A stretch of 64,000 nucleotides of DNA from Mycolicibacterium cosmeticum (lineage in GTDB: Bacteria > Actinomycetota > Actinomycetes > Mycobacteriales > Mycobacteriaceae). Within the stretch, counting starts at the first letter, position 1; the number at the start of each line of letters is the position of its first letter. This document shows positions 1 through 8,489 of the stretch, piece by piece. The notes below the pieces were generated by a model. It searched no databases. It worked only from the letters and a program-made list of their open reading frames with translations, and was not told where the DNA came from. The stretch spans positions 62,001-126,000 of the forward strand of contig JACPVS010000009.1 of the NCBI GenBank assembly GCA_016197365.1, in the 5' to 3' direction. Both the position numbers and the translations under genes were made by a program.

Positions 1-119
1 CGGGCGGCGGCGCACCGTTGCGGCGGGGCGGGATACCGGTGTGGCTCAACGTTGCGGTCATGGCTCGACCTCCCTCAGGCCGAGTGTGACACCGCAGCGG
101 GGGGTCTGTCGCCGATTCG

Positions 120-1034
120 TCAGACCTTGGCGATGACCTGTTCCCCGAACTGCTGGACGGCTTCGATGGCGTGGGCCAGGCTGTCCCCGGGTACCTGTGC
201 CTGGACCCAGGTGACACCGAGGTCGGCCAGCCTCGCGACACCGTCCAGGTAGGCGGCGGCGTCGAAGCCGTCCGCGCCGGGCACCCCGCCCTGGTTGTTG
301 CTGAAGGTGATGTCGACAGTCGCCGGGTCGCGACCGGCCTCATCGAGGCGGCGGCGCAGATCGTCGATGCCCGCCTTGAGCTCATCGAGTGATTCCAGCG
401 ACGCCGTCCGGGCGGTCTGGGCGAGGATCGCCGGAGCGGGGAACGGGCACCACCCGTCGCCGTACTGCGCTACCCGGCGCCGGGCGGCACCGGTGTTGCC
501 GCCGATCCAGATCGGTGGCGCGACGGCCGGGCGTGGATGCGCGGTGATACCGACGGCGGTGAAGTGCTTGCCCTCGAAGCTGTAATCGTCGGTGGTCCAG
601 ATGCCCCGGATCACCCGTAGCGCCTCTTCCACCAGCTCGGGACGCTCGTCGAAATCGACACCCAGCGCCGCGAATTCACGCTTGAGGTAGCCGACGCCGA
701 CGGCCAGGGTGAATCGACCGCCCGACAGCAGGTCCAGCGTCGCGCCGGCTTTGGCGACCACGAACGGGTTACGGTACGGCAGCACAACCACATTGGGGAT
801 GAGTCGCAGCGTCGAGGTGTGCGCCGCGGCGAACCCCATCGCCACGAATGGATCGAGCGCGTCGTGTCCTCCGGCCCGCAACCACTTCTCGGTGGGTGCG
901 GGATGGTCGGTGAAGCCGAATCCGCCGAACCCCGCCGCCTCCGCCGCTGCGGCGACCGCCGCCACGCCCGCGCCCCCCACCAGCTCCGGGTTGTACGGGT
1001 GGCTGTGCATCGGGTGGGTGAAAGCGAATTTCAT
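120..1034 (-). CDS. LLM-class F420-dependent oxidoreductase
   Basis: A 304-residue protein of the bacterial luciferase-like monooxygenase superfamily, the subgroup that uses coenzyme F420 in actinobacteria. The TIM-barrel pattern is readable: an N-terminal strand with HPMHSHPYNPE, then TDHPAPTEKW (about residues 43-52), the stretch RLIPNVVVLPYRNPFVVAKAGATLDLLSGGR split over about 75-105, and PPIWIGGNTGAARRRVAQYGDGW near 175-195, typical of the cofactor phosphate site. The substrate cannot be read from sequence. The ATG overlaps the acyl-CoA dehydrogenase stop by 4 bases (1031-1034), so the two are co-translated, suggesting a shared lipid or xenobiotic oxidation pathway. The superfamily call is firm; F420 rather than FMN use is inferred from the subgroup. 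Confidence 0.85.
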   Translation of the reverse strand: MKFAFTHPMHSHPYNPELVGGAGVAAVAAAAEAAGFGGFGFTDHPAPTEKWLRAGGHDALDPFVAMGFAAAHTSTLRLIPNVVVLPYRNPFVVAKAGATLDLLSGGRFTLAVGVGYLKREFAALGVDFDERPELVEEALRVIRGIWTTDDYSFEGKHFTAVGITAHPRPAVAPPIWIGGNTGAARRRVAQYGDGWCPFPAPAILAQTARTASLESLDELKAGIDDLRRRLDEAGRDPATVDITFSNNQGGVPGADGFDAAAYLDGVARLADLGVTWVQAQVPGDSLAHAIEAVQQFGEQVIAKV

Positions 1035-2179
1035 CGGGCTCCGTTCGGGGATGTGTAGCTCGGCCTGCCGAGACCGAGGGCGTGTTGGGCGATCATGTTG
1101 CGGAAGACTTCCAGCGTTCCGGCGTAGATCCCGGTCGGCGCGGCCAGCCGGAAGATGTACTCGGCTCCCCCGTCATCGGCGGCGCCCGGGGTGCCCGCGG
1201 GCAGCGCGCCCGCCGTCCCCAAGAGGTCCATCAGATCCGGCGACACGTCGCGCATCGTCTGCGCGATGGCCACCCGGCCGTACATGCCGGGCGCGCTCAT
1301 GGCCGCTTCCATCCGCGCCACCGCGCGGCCGAGCCGGTAGGACGGTGGCGCGTCGGCGGCGATCCGGTCCACCGCCTGGGCCATCAAAAGGACGTGGTCG
1401 GTCATCACCGCGATGGTCTGCAGGCCGCCCGCCTCGCGCTCGCCGGTGCCGTGCTCGGCGTCCAGTGCCCCGCGCAGCACCGCCCAGCCTCCGTTGACCT
1501 CACCGATGCGGTAGCGGTCGTCGATGCGCACATCGCTGTAGAAGGTGATGTTGGTGCGGTCGCCGTCCACGGTGCGGATGCCTTGGATCTGCACACCCGG
1601 TGAGTCCAGCGGCACCAGGAACATGGTCAGGTTGCGGTGTTTCGGCCCGGCGGGGTCGGTACAGGTGAGCAGGAAGACGTAGCCGGCGTTGTGCGCGTTG
1701 GAGGTGAACATCTTGGAGCCGTTCACAATCCAGCCCGCACCGTCGCGCACGGCGCGCGTCTTGCAGGTGGCGACATCGGAACCGCCGTCGGGCTCGGTGT
1801 AGCCCAGGCACAGCCGCAACTCGCCGGAGAGCACCCCGGGCAGCACCTCGGCGACCAGTTCGGCCGACGCGAAGCGTTCCACCGTGTGCGCGACCATGGC
1901 GGTGGTGCCCCAGTGGAACCACGGGGTGTGTGCCCGGCCGATCTCCAGCTCCCAGATCCGGCGGCGTACCGCACTGAACCCGCCGTCCGCCGCACTGCGG
2001 TAGTCGCGTGCCAGGTAGCCGGCCGCGCCGAGTGCCAGATGTACTGTCTCGTCGAAGTTTTCACCGGTCTCACGATCCCGGCGGATCACCTCGTCGGTGA
2101 CGACGTCGGCCAGGAACGCTCTCAGCTCATCCTGGAACGCCAGGTCCTCGTCGGTCAGCGGTACCCGGGAGAAATCCAC
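1031..2179 (-). CDS. acyl-CoA dehydrogenase family protein (FadE-like)
   Basis: A 382-residue flavoprotein of the acyl-CoA dehydrogenase family, which introduces an alpha-beta double bond into acyl-CoA thioesters using FAD. Visible signatures: CLGYTEPDGGSDVATCKTRA (about 130-150, the FAD/substrate loop), WIVNGSKMFTSNAHNAGYV (about 155-175) and the C-terminal YAGTLEVFRNMIAQHALGL, the usual end of the C-terminal helical domain. It begins with GTG, directly after an in-frame TGA, so no longer start is possible. It is the first gene of a two-gene unit with the F420 oxidoreductase. The substrate (fatty, steroid side-chain or other acyl group) is not determinable; mycobacteria carry dozens of FadE paralogues. 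Confidence 0.88.
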   Translation of the reverse strand: MDFSRVPLTDEDLAFQDELRAFLADVVTDEVIRRDRETGENFDETVHLALGAAGYLARDYRSAADGGFSAVRRRIWELEIGRAHTPWFHWGTTAMVAHTVERFASAELVAEVLPGVLSGELRLCLGYTEPDGGSDVATCKTRAVRDGAGWIVNGSKMFTSNAHNAGYVFLLTCTDPAGPKHRNLTMFLVPLDSPGVQIQGIRTVDGDRTNITFYSDVRIDDRYRIGEVNGGWAVLRGALDAEHGTGEREAGGLQTIAVMTDHVLLMAQAVDRIAADAPPSYRLGRAVARMEAAMSAPGMYGRVAIAQTMRDVSPDLMDLLGTAGALPAGTPGAADDGGAEYIFRLAAPTGIYAGTLEVFRNMIAQHALGLGRPSYTSPNGAR

Positions 2180-2246
2180 TCAGACACCGTGACAGTTGTT
2201 TCACTTTTTGTAAAGAACATCGAGTAAAGGCTGCATGGAGAGACGA

Positions 2247-2280
2247 AAGAGCCCGGCACACCGTGGTGCGCCGGGCTCTT
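2247..2280 (-). terminator. rho-independent terminator of the universal stress gene
   Basis: An 11-bp perfect stem (2247-2257 with 2270-2280) encloses a second 4-bp stem (2259-2262 with 2265-2268). It starts 11 bases past the usp stop on the minus strand and is followed by TTTCGTCT. It separates usp from the acyl-CoA dehydrogenase gene. Confidence 0.85.
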
Positions 2281-2291
2281 CGAACTCGATA

Positions 2292-2735
2292 TCAGGACGT
2301 GTGCACGATGAGCACGTCGACCTTGGATCGGCGTGCCACGTTCGCGGGCACCGAGCCCAGCAGCCGGCCCGCGATGGTGCTCAGGCCGACGTTGCCGACC
2401 ACCAGGAGGTCCGCTCCCGAGTCGTTGGCCAGGTCGACCAGCGCGTCGACGGGTGCGCCGACGATGGCCTTCTCCTCGACCTCTTTGACTCCGGCAGCCT
2501 TCGCCCGATCGCTCGCCTCCTTGAGGATCGCGTAGATCGGGGCGTTGCCGGTGGTCTTGTAGCCTTCGTCCTTCAGGACGTCAGCGGCGTGGTGGTCCTC
2601 GCTCTGCGGGAAATATGCGGTTGCGACGATGAGCTTCGCACCCGATCCAGCAGCGATCTCTCCGGCGCGTTCCACGGCACGCAGGGACGAATCAGATCCG
2701 TCCGTGCCGACGACCACGGTCCGATAGGCGCTCAT
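2292..2735 (-). CDS. universal stress protein (UspA family, ATP-binding type)
   Basis: A 147-residue single-domain Usp protein, soluble and probably dimeric. The N-terminus YRTVVVGTDGSDSSLRAVERA is the usual strand 1 and Asp-loop. The C-terminal GNVGLSTIAGRLLGSVPANV fits the ATP-binding motif G-x2-G-x9-G-S/T, so this is the nucleotide-binding subclass rather than the UspA subclass. The start follows a GGAGGG Shine-Dalgarno. The gene is monocistronic and ends in a strong terminator. Many mycobacterial usp genes are DosR-controlled, but I see no DosR-type palindrome in the upstream 446 bases. Confidence 0.92.
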   Translation of the reverse strand: MSAYRTVVVGTDGSDSSLRAVERAGEIAAGSGAKLIVATAYFPQSEDHHAADVLKDEGYKTTGNAPIYAILKEASDRAKAAGVKEVEEKAIVGAPVDALVDLANDSGADLLVVGNVGLSTIAGRLLGSVPANVARRSKVDVLIVHTS

Positions 2736-3181
2736 TCATGCCCTCCAAGTGTCAGAACCTTATTCATAGCTACGCCACCCGAGACAGTAACCCTTTGCTC
2801 GACGGCCGTGGGCGCGATTGGCGACACCCGGCGCGTCGACGTCCGTCCCGGCGGCGTCGTTCGGGTACCGATGCTAGCCGCCGGGCACCCGGATCAGGCG
2901 TTATGGTGACGCAGGACATGGCCAGCACGTGACCGGCGTCAAACCTGCGCCGCCTCTTTGCCGAAGATCACAACGGCGCCCAATTTCGTTCACTGCGCCG
3001 ATGTTTGGGCACCTCAGCCGTGGCGGGGATCGTAATTCGACAACGGTGGGTGCGGCACCTCGGCGGCAAAATCACTGTCCGAGAACGTGTACCGGTGACC
3101 GGAGGGTGACCAGGTGCGGTAGCGGCGCCGCGAGCCGGGTATTACCGTTCTGCCCAAGAGCAGAAAACGGGGGTCGGCCAG
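2736..3181. other. 446-base intergenic region between divergent genes
   Basis: No convincing gene. It should hold the promoters of usp (leftward) and of the glycosyltransferase (rightward). A directly repeated GGTGACC (3094-3100 and 3105-3111, 11 bases apart) lies about 70 bases before the glycosyltransferase start and could be a regulator site; this is only a sequence observation. Confidence 0.4.
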
Positions 3182-4717
3182 GTGGAACTGTCACAGCCCA
3201 CGCTGCGCCACCGCGATCCGGCAGCGCTTCTGCGGGCCGGCCGCCTCGACGGTGTCCTGGTGGCGGTGTTCGCCGTCTCGGTCAGTGCGGCCGGTGCCGC
3301 CCGCCCGTCCCTGTGGTTCGACGAGGCGGCCACCATCTCGGCGGGCACCCGCACGCTGCCGCAACTGTGGGGTCTGTTGGGCAATATCGACGCGGTGCAC
3401 GGGGCGTACTACCTGCTGATGCACGGGTGGTTCGCGGTGTTCCCGGCCACCGAATTCTGGTCCCGGTTCTCCAGCTGCCTGGCGGTCGGGCTCGCCGCCG
3501 CCGGCGTCGTCGCGCTCGGCCGCCGGTTCGTGAGGCGTTCGTCGGCCGTCACCGCCGGTGTCGTGTTCGCGATCCTGCCCAGGATCACGTGGGCCGGCAT
3601 CGAGGCGCGGTCCTACGCGCTGACCGCGGCGGTCGCGGTGTGGTTGACGGTGCTGTTGGTGGCCGCCTCCCGTCGGCGACGGCCGGGCCTGTGGGCCTGG
3701 TACGGCGTGGGCGTGGCGCTGGCCACCCTGCTCAACGTGTTCATGGTGCTGCTGGTGCTGGTGCACGCTGCCTACATCGTCAGCCTCGGACCCCGCCGAC
3801 CCGCACGGGCCTGGGTGGGCACCACCGCGGCGGCGATCGTCGCGATCGCGCCGTTCCTGTTCTTCTGCCGTACCCAGATCGCGCAGGTGCACTGGATCTC
3901 GCCGCTGTCGACCGGCACCTTCGGCGAGATCCTCGGGAAGCAGTACTTCGACCAGAGCGTGGCCTTCGCGGTCTGTGCCGCACTGATCCTGTTGTTGCCC
4001 CTGCTGTTTCGCCGGCTGCGGCCGACCGAACCCGGCGCGGGCGCCCTGATCCGGCTGAGCCTGGCCTGGATGGTGCTGCCGACCGTCGTCATGCTGGCGT
4101 ATTCGGCTGTGGCCGAACCCCTCTACTACCCGCGGTATCTGACCTACACCTCCCCCGCCATGGCCCTGCTGCTGGGCGTGTGCATCGTGGGTCTTGTGCG
4201 CACCCGGGAACGTGCCACCGCCGTGGTGGCCGTCCTCGCCGTCGCCGCGACGCCGAACTTCCTGTTCGTGCAGCGTGGGCCGTACGCGAAGGAAGGGATG
4301 GATTTCAGCCAGGTCGCCGACGTCGTCACCGCCCATGCCGCACCCGGGGACTGCCTGATCATGGACAACACCACGACCTGGCTGCCGGGCCCGATCCGCC
4401 CGCTCACCGCGGCCCGGCCCGCGGCCTACGCCGCACTGATCGACCCAGGCCGCGGGATGCGCGCCGCCGACCGAAACCGGCTGTGGGATGCCCATCTCGG
4501 CATCTGGGGCGTGGCTGATCAGATCCGCCGCTGCACCGTGTTGTGGACCGTCTCCCAGCGCGACCGGGCCGTGCCCGAACGGGAAAGCGGCGCAGCGCTC
4601 GACCCCGGACCGCGGTTGCGCCGGGCACCGGCCTACCAGGTGCCCGAACGGATGGGTTTCCACATCGTGGAGCGCTGGCAGTTCAATTTCGCGCAGATCG
4701 TGAAATCGACCCGCTGA
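3182..4717 (+). CDS. GT-C type polyprenyl-phosphate-sugar glycosyltransferase (GT39-like)
   Basis: A 511-residue integral membrane protein with about ten hydrophobic segments. After the first membrane helix comes SLWFDEAATISAG (about residues 42-54), the first-loop acidic motif of GT-C enzymes, then NIDAVHGAYYLLMHGWF (about 70-86), also typical of the GT39/ArnT-like fold. Such enzymes transfer a sugar from polyprenyl phosphate to a lipid, glycan or protein on the outer face of the membrane; in mycobacteria the donor is commonly a decaprenyl-phosphate sugar. The last 120 residues, starting GDCLIMDNTTTWLPGP, form a soluble tail. The start is GTG. It stands alone, convergent with the nitrilase gene. 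Acceptor and sugar are unknown. Confidence 0.75.
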   Translation: MELSQPTLRHRDPAALLRAGRLDGVLVAVFAVSVSAAGAARPSLWFDEAATISAGTRTLPQLWGLLGNIDAVHGAYYLLMHGWFAVFPATEFWSRFSSCLAVGLAAAGVVALGRRFVRRSSAVTAGVVFAILPRITWAGIEARSYALTAAVAVWLTVLLVAASRRRRPGLWAWYGVGVALATLLNVFMVLLVLVHAAYIVSLGPRRPARAWVGTTAAAIVAIAPFLFFCRTQIAQVHWISPLSTGTFGEILGKQYFDQSVAFAVCAALILLLPLLFRRLRPTEPGAGALIRLSLAWMVLPTVVMLAYSAVAEPLYYPRYLTYTSPAMALLLGVCIVGLVRTRERATAVVAVLAVAATPNFLFVQRGPYAKEGMDFSQVADVVTAHAAPGDCLIMDNTTTWLPGPIRPLTAARPAAYAALIDPGRGMRAADRNRLWDAHLGIWGVADQIRRCTVLWTVSQRDRAVPERESGAALDPGPRLRRAPAYQVPERMGFHIVERWQFNFAQIVKSTR

Positions 4718-4721
4718 CGGG

Positions 4722-5519
4722 TCAGTACAGCTCCGGGCGCCGGTCGGCGAACAGGTCGACGTGCTCTGTCAAGGACTTGTTGTGGGTGACCGTGAGGTCG
4801 ACGTCGGCGATGGCGATCCCCGAGCCGGGCCCGACACTGTCGAGTACCCAACCGTCGGGCGACACGACCACGCTGCCCTCGGTCCACGGTTGCCCGCGTT
4901 CCACCCCGGTGCGGTCACAGCAGGCGACGGCCACCTTGCTGGCCCGAGCGGTGGCCATGGCGTTGATGACTTCGCCGGCATGCTCTCCGTCCGGTCGCGG
5001 GAACAACGGCCAATTCACCGGTGCTGCTATGAGTTCGGCACCGGCCAACGCCACCGGCCGGGTCAGTTCCGGGAATTCCACGTCGTAGCAGATCATCACC
5101 GCGATGGCGCCGTGGCGGGTGGCGAGCACCTGCGGTGCGACGGCACCGGGGGTGAAGATCAGCTTCTCCCGATCCCACAGGTGCGACTTGCGATAGAAGC
5201 CGAGTACGCCGCTGCCGTCCAGCATGACCGCGCTGTTGTACAGCAGTCCGTCCGGGCCGATCTCGGGGAATCCGCCGATCACGATCGCGTCGCCGGCCGC
5301 GGCCATCCAGTCGGTGAACGGCTCGGCAGCGGCGGGCAGCGCGAGCGACCGGGCCTCGTCCGCGTCGCCGAACATGTACCCGGAGGTGGCGAGTTCCGGC
5401 AGGATGATGACGTCGGCACCGTCCGCGACGGCCGTCCGGATCTGCTCGACGATCAGGCCGCCGTTGGCATCGGGTGCGCCGAGCACTGGCGCGATCTGAC
5501 AGCACGCGATCCGGGTCAT
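4722..5519 (-). CDS. carbon-nitrogen hydrolase (nitrilase superfamily amidase)
   Basis: A 265-residue cytosolic enzyme of the nitrilase superfamily. The catalytic triad is visible: Glu42 in VIILPELATSGYMF, Lys at about 109 in GFYRKSHLW, and Cys at about 144 in AVMICYDVEFPE. These enzymes hydrolyse a C-N bond in amides or carbamoyl compounds through a Cys thioester. The start at MTRIACCQIAP fits the family N-terminus; upstream frame extends but is not family-like. It ends 4 bases from the stop of the convergent glycosyltransferase. The substrate is unknown. Confidence 0.85.
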   Translation of the reverse strand: MTRIACCQIAPVLGAPDANGGLIVEQIRTAVADGADVIILPELATSGYMFGDADEARSLALPAAAEPFTDWMAAAGDAIVIGGFPEIGPDGLLYNSAVMLDGSGVLGFYRKSHLWDREKLIFTPGAVAPQVLATRHGAIAVMICYDVEFPELTRPVALAGAELIAAPVNWPLFPRPDGEHAGEVINAMATARASKVAVACCDRTGVERGQPWTEGSVVVSPDGWVLDSVGPGSGIAIADVDLTVTHNKSLTEHVDLFADRRPELY

Positions 5520-6058
5520 CAGCGAAGTGTAGTCACGGTGCCCCGGTGGGAGCCTTGAGCGCGGGGGCGAACCGTATTGCAGTGCACCGACACTCCCATC
5601 GGGCATGGCGGCGCATGTTCTCACAGATTCCTAATAAGTGGAGGGCTGGCGCGGGCATCGGCGCCGCAGCAGCCGCGAGCGCACCACCGCACGCTAATGC
5701 CGGAGATTTGCCCACCAGACGCGAACCTTGCAACAACCGGCTGCACCGCCTTTGCCGAGGAAATCGGGCCCGTCGCACTGTCCGTCAACGGGGGGCCGCG
5801 GTCGTCAATTAAGGCTTCCCACAGGCTGCTTCGCACTCACGCCGAGTACCGCAGGCTGGCGATTTAACGAACGATGTTCTGCGTCAACACTTTTCGTTCC
5901 GCACTCAGCTCCCGTTCGGCACGCACCGGAATCGTCGACCGAATGTCCTGCAGTTGATTTCATGGGTGACGTCTGTAGGTTTCCTGTGAGACGCACCGAC
6001 CTTGGCCGCCGGCACAAGGCCAACCATCAGTCGAGAAACACCACACCGGGGAAACGAC
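5520..6058. other. 539-base non-coding region before the exported glucanase
   Basis: No supportable gene. The part from about 5800 to 6058 is more AT-rich than its surroundings and probably carries the promoter and leader of the glucanase; GGGGAAACGAC just before 6059 is its likely ribosome site. No terminator or riboswitch was recognised. Confidence 0.4.
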
Positions 6059-7708
6059 ATGAGTGCACGGGCGGACGCAGACGATCAGAATCCGGCGACC
6101 GGACGAAAGCGTGGCCGGCATCGCGTCCGCCGGCAGCGAGCCGCGGTGCCCTACGGATGGCTCGGGGCCGGCGTCGTCGGGCTCGGCATCGCCGCGGTGA
6201 GCGGTTCGGGTGTCGCACAGGCCGATAGCGGGAGCAGCAAAGCCGAAGACACCGGGCCCAGCAAAAGTGACGACCAGCCCGCAACCAAGACCGCGTCGTC
6301 GACGGCTGCCGCAACCGGAAAAACCACAGCGACCACGCCGAAACAGCGCGTAACGGCGGCCGAGACGGCGTCATCCATGAAGAAAGCCGATGATATCGAG
6401 AAGCCGTCGGCACGAGCCGGATCCACCCGCGTGGCCGCCGCCCGAGTCAAGAATTCAGACCCGACCGCGACTACCGAAACTCCCGCGCCTACAGCGAAAT
6501 TGGACAGCAGGAAGCGCGGCATCGCCGCCGCGGCTGCGTCGCCGCAGCCGAAGGCGGCCATCACCGCGTCGGCTCAGCCCGCGACGGCGAGCGCCTTGGC
6601 GGCACCCGCCCCGCCGGCACGACGACACTGGATACTGCGCAAGTTCTTCAACCTCACCCCCACCATCTCCGTGGTCCCAGGCCAGACAACACAGGCCAAC
6701 GGGACGATCAAGGGAGCGATACGCGGCGTAGACGGCGACGGCGACACGCTCGGCTACACCGCGAGCAAGCCCGCCCACGGGAGCGTCGCGGTCAGCGCCA
6801 GCGGCGCCTTCGTCTATACGCCGGGATCCGGGTTCGGTTCATCGGGAGACACATTCACGGTTACCGCCACCGACGATCTCCCGTCGAACGGTCCCCATGT
6901 GCACGGCCCGCTGGGTTTCCTGGTTCCCGGCTTCGGCTCGACGGCCGCCGTCTCCGTGTCGATCGCCGGCCGCACGACGACTCCCACGAACCCGACGAAC
7001 CCGACAACACCCACCAATCCCACGACTCCGACCAATCCGACTTCGCCCGCCACCGCCGCGGCGCGACTCGGTTGGGGCGCACCGTCGAGGTCCACCGTCT
7101 TCACCAGTGCGGCAAGCCTGGCCAATGGCTGGGGCGTGTATAACTCGCCCGGGCACGCAGGGTACGGACGGCGCACACCCGCTGCGATTTCGTTCGGCAA
7201 CGAAGGCATGGTCATCACCGGCGACCCTGCAGGCAACACCGGGGGCATGGCATGGATGCCCGGCCAGAAATACGGTTCCTGGGAGGTCCGGATCAAGGTG
7301 CCCCAAGGCGCCGCCGACTACCAGGCCGTCGCGCTGCTGTGGCCGGACGCCGAGAACTTTCCCGTCGGCGGGGAGCTGGACTTTTTCGAGATGACCAACG
7401 ACGCCACCCGCCAGCGGATAGGCCACTTCCTGCACTATTCGGCGCAGAACCGCACCGAGTGGGCCTTTTCGCAGGTCGATGCAACCCAGTGGCACCACTA
7501 TGCCGTCAGCTGGACACCGCAGAAGATCACCTACTACATCGACGGCAATCCGGTGTTCAACTCGACCGACACTTCGCATTTCCCGCCCGGCGCAATGCAT
7601 TTGGCCCTTCAGCTGGATGCGACGGAAAAGCGTCCGATCAACTTGGCAGGCGGCGCACGGATGCAGGTCGCGTGGGCGCGGATGTACCCGCTGAACCAGA
7701 TCGACTGA
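6059..7708 (+). CDS. exported GH16-type beta-glucanase with Ig/cadherin-like module
   Basis: A 549-residue secreted protein. Order: basic N-terminus (KRGRHRVRRQR), a hydrophobic export segment WLGAGVVGLGIAAVSGSG ending VAQA-D (about residues 35-58), a low-complexity Ala/Thr/Lys region to about 195, a cadherin/VCBS-like Ig module with VDGDGDTLGYTASKP and a GAFVYTP strand (about 205-300), a Thr-Pro-Asn linker, then a concanavalin-fold domain (about 340-549). This last carries ELDFFE at residues 439-444, the GH16 catalytic pattern E-x-D-x-x-E, so hydrolysis of a beta-1,3/1,4-glucan or galactan is likely. The ATG at 6059 is preceded by GGGGAAACGAC. Its export signal resembles that of the protein at 50232-51797. 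Confidence 0.82.
   Translation: MSARADADDQNPATGRKRGRHRVRRQRAAVPYGWLGAGVVGLGIAAVSGSGVAQADSGSSKAEDTGPSKSDDQPATKTASSTAAATGKTTATTPKQRVTAAETASSMKKADDIEKPSARAGSTRVAAARVKNSDPTATTETPAPTAKLDSRKRGIAAAAASPQPKAAITASAQPATASALAAPAPPARRHWILRKFFNLTPTISVVPGQTTQANGTIKGAIRGVDGDGDTLGYTASKPAHGSVAVSASGAFVYTPGSGFGSSGDTFTVTATDDLPSNGPHVHGPLGFLVPGFGSTAAVSVSIAGRTTTPTNPTNPTTPTNPTTPTNPTSPATAAARLGWGAPSRSTVFTSAASLANGWGVYNSPGHAGYGRRTPAAISFGNEGMVITGDPAGNTGGMAWMPGQKYGSWEVRIKVPQGAADYQAVALLWPDAENFPVGGELDFFEMTNDATRQRIGHFLHYSAQNRTEWAFSQVDATQWHHYAVSWTPQKITYYIDGNPVFNSTDTSHFPPGAMHLALQLDATEKRPINLAGGARMQVAWARMYPLNQID
6974..7045 (+). repeat. coding Thr-Pro-Asn linker repeat
   Basis: Short degenerate tandem repeats encode alternating TNP and TTP tripeptides. 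They form a flexible linker between the Ig-like and glucanase domains. Such repeats can vary in copy number between strains. Confidence 0.8.
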
Positions 7709-7723
7709 AATCCCCCGCCGGGG

Positions 7724-8029
7724 CTACGAGCTGCTCTCGGTACTGGCGGCCAGCCGGGACTGACCCGCCATGGCGTGCCTGCCGACGAACGGCCTTGCAT
7801 GCGGGGAGGTTTCGGGGAAACGACGGTGCAATCCGTCGATCAGCCGGTGCGCCTCGTAGAGTTCGCGCCGCAGGTCGCCCGCCCGAGGGTCCACGCGCGA
7901 GTTGCCGCGGGCCCGGGCGCGCCTGTTTCGCGCGTCGACGATTTCGAGCTTGCGCGAGATGTCGGAGACCTGGTCGTACAGCGCCTTGAGTAGCTGTCGC
8001 GCCTGGCTCACCGCCGCATCTTCAGTCAC
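7724..8029 (-). CDS. small hypothetical protein, helical and basic
   Basis: A 101-residue protein that I do not recognise. Residues 1-70 are predicted helical with heptad-like leucines (QLLKALYDQVSDISRKLEIV, later LRRELYEAHRLIDGLHRRF); the last 30 residues are polar and Ser/Ala-rich. There is no signal peptide and no membrane segment. The start is GTG with a poor ribosome site. It is transcribed toward the glucanase gene and ends 15 bases from it. Codon choice and GC content match the neighbours, so it is probably real. Confidence 0.55.
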   Translation of the reverse strand: MTEDAAVSQARQLLKALYDQVSDISRKLEIVDARNRRARARGNSRVDPRAGDLRRELYEAHRLIDGLHRRFPETSPHARPFVGRHAMAGQSRLAASTESSS

Positions 8030-8263
8030 ACGGGCATCTTCTCATCATTTTTTAAGGTGCGCGCACCGGGGGGTGGCATTTTGCGGCAATTGACGCATCC
8101 TTCTCCGGCCCGCTGAATACCGCGTCTTTGCTCACGAATGCCGCGACCTGGCAAAGCCCGAGAAAGAATGGTTTGCCCAGCTCAGAACTCACATTGCACG
8201 CCGGCCGTCGGTGAGCGAAATTCGAACTTGACGGCTGTTGACAGTTGCCTCACAGTATCCGTC

Positions 8264-8482
8264 ATGCGAGCCACCGATGAAGCAATACAGATTCAGGAAA
8301 TCGTCCAACGGCTCGTCGTGACCAACACCGAAATACCCGCCGATGACGTCGCCAAGGCGGTCCAGGACGCCTACGCGCTGTTCGCGGGAAACCCCATCCG
8401 GGAGTTCGTCCCACTGTTCGTCGAGCGCCGGGCCCGCGTCACGCTCGGGCAGCTCGCCCCGGAGTTGGTCTGGTCGACCTAG
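8264..8482 (+). CDS. three-helix-bundle dimerisation domain protein
   Basis: A 72-residue protein. The pattern QIQEIVQRLVVTNTEIP then VAKAVQDAYALFAGNPIREFVPLFVERRAR matches the small actinobacterial family annotated as three-helix bundle dimerisation domain, whose conserved core is IRxFVPxxVExxAR. Function is unknown; members often sit next to stress or regulatory genes. The ATG at 8264 was chosen because the homologous region starts there; an upstream in-frame start at 8138 would add 42 residues of unrelated sequence. It is convergent with the DinB-family gene (8-base gap). Confidence 0.68.
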   Translation: MRATDEAIQIQEIVQRLVVTNTEIPADDVAKAVQDAYALFAGNPIREFVPLFVERRARVTLGQLAPELVWST

Positions 8483-8489
8483 CGCCGCC

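Noticed and set aside
5866..5898. AACGAA ... TTCGTT inverted repeat upstream of the glucanase
   Set aside because: Six-base arms with a 21-base spacer in an AT-richer region are too weak to call.
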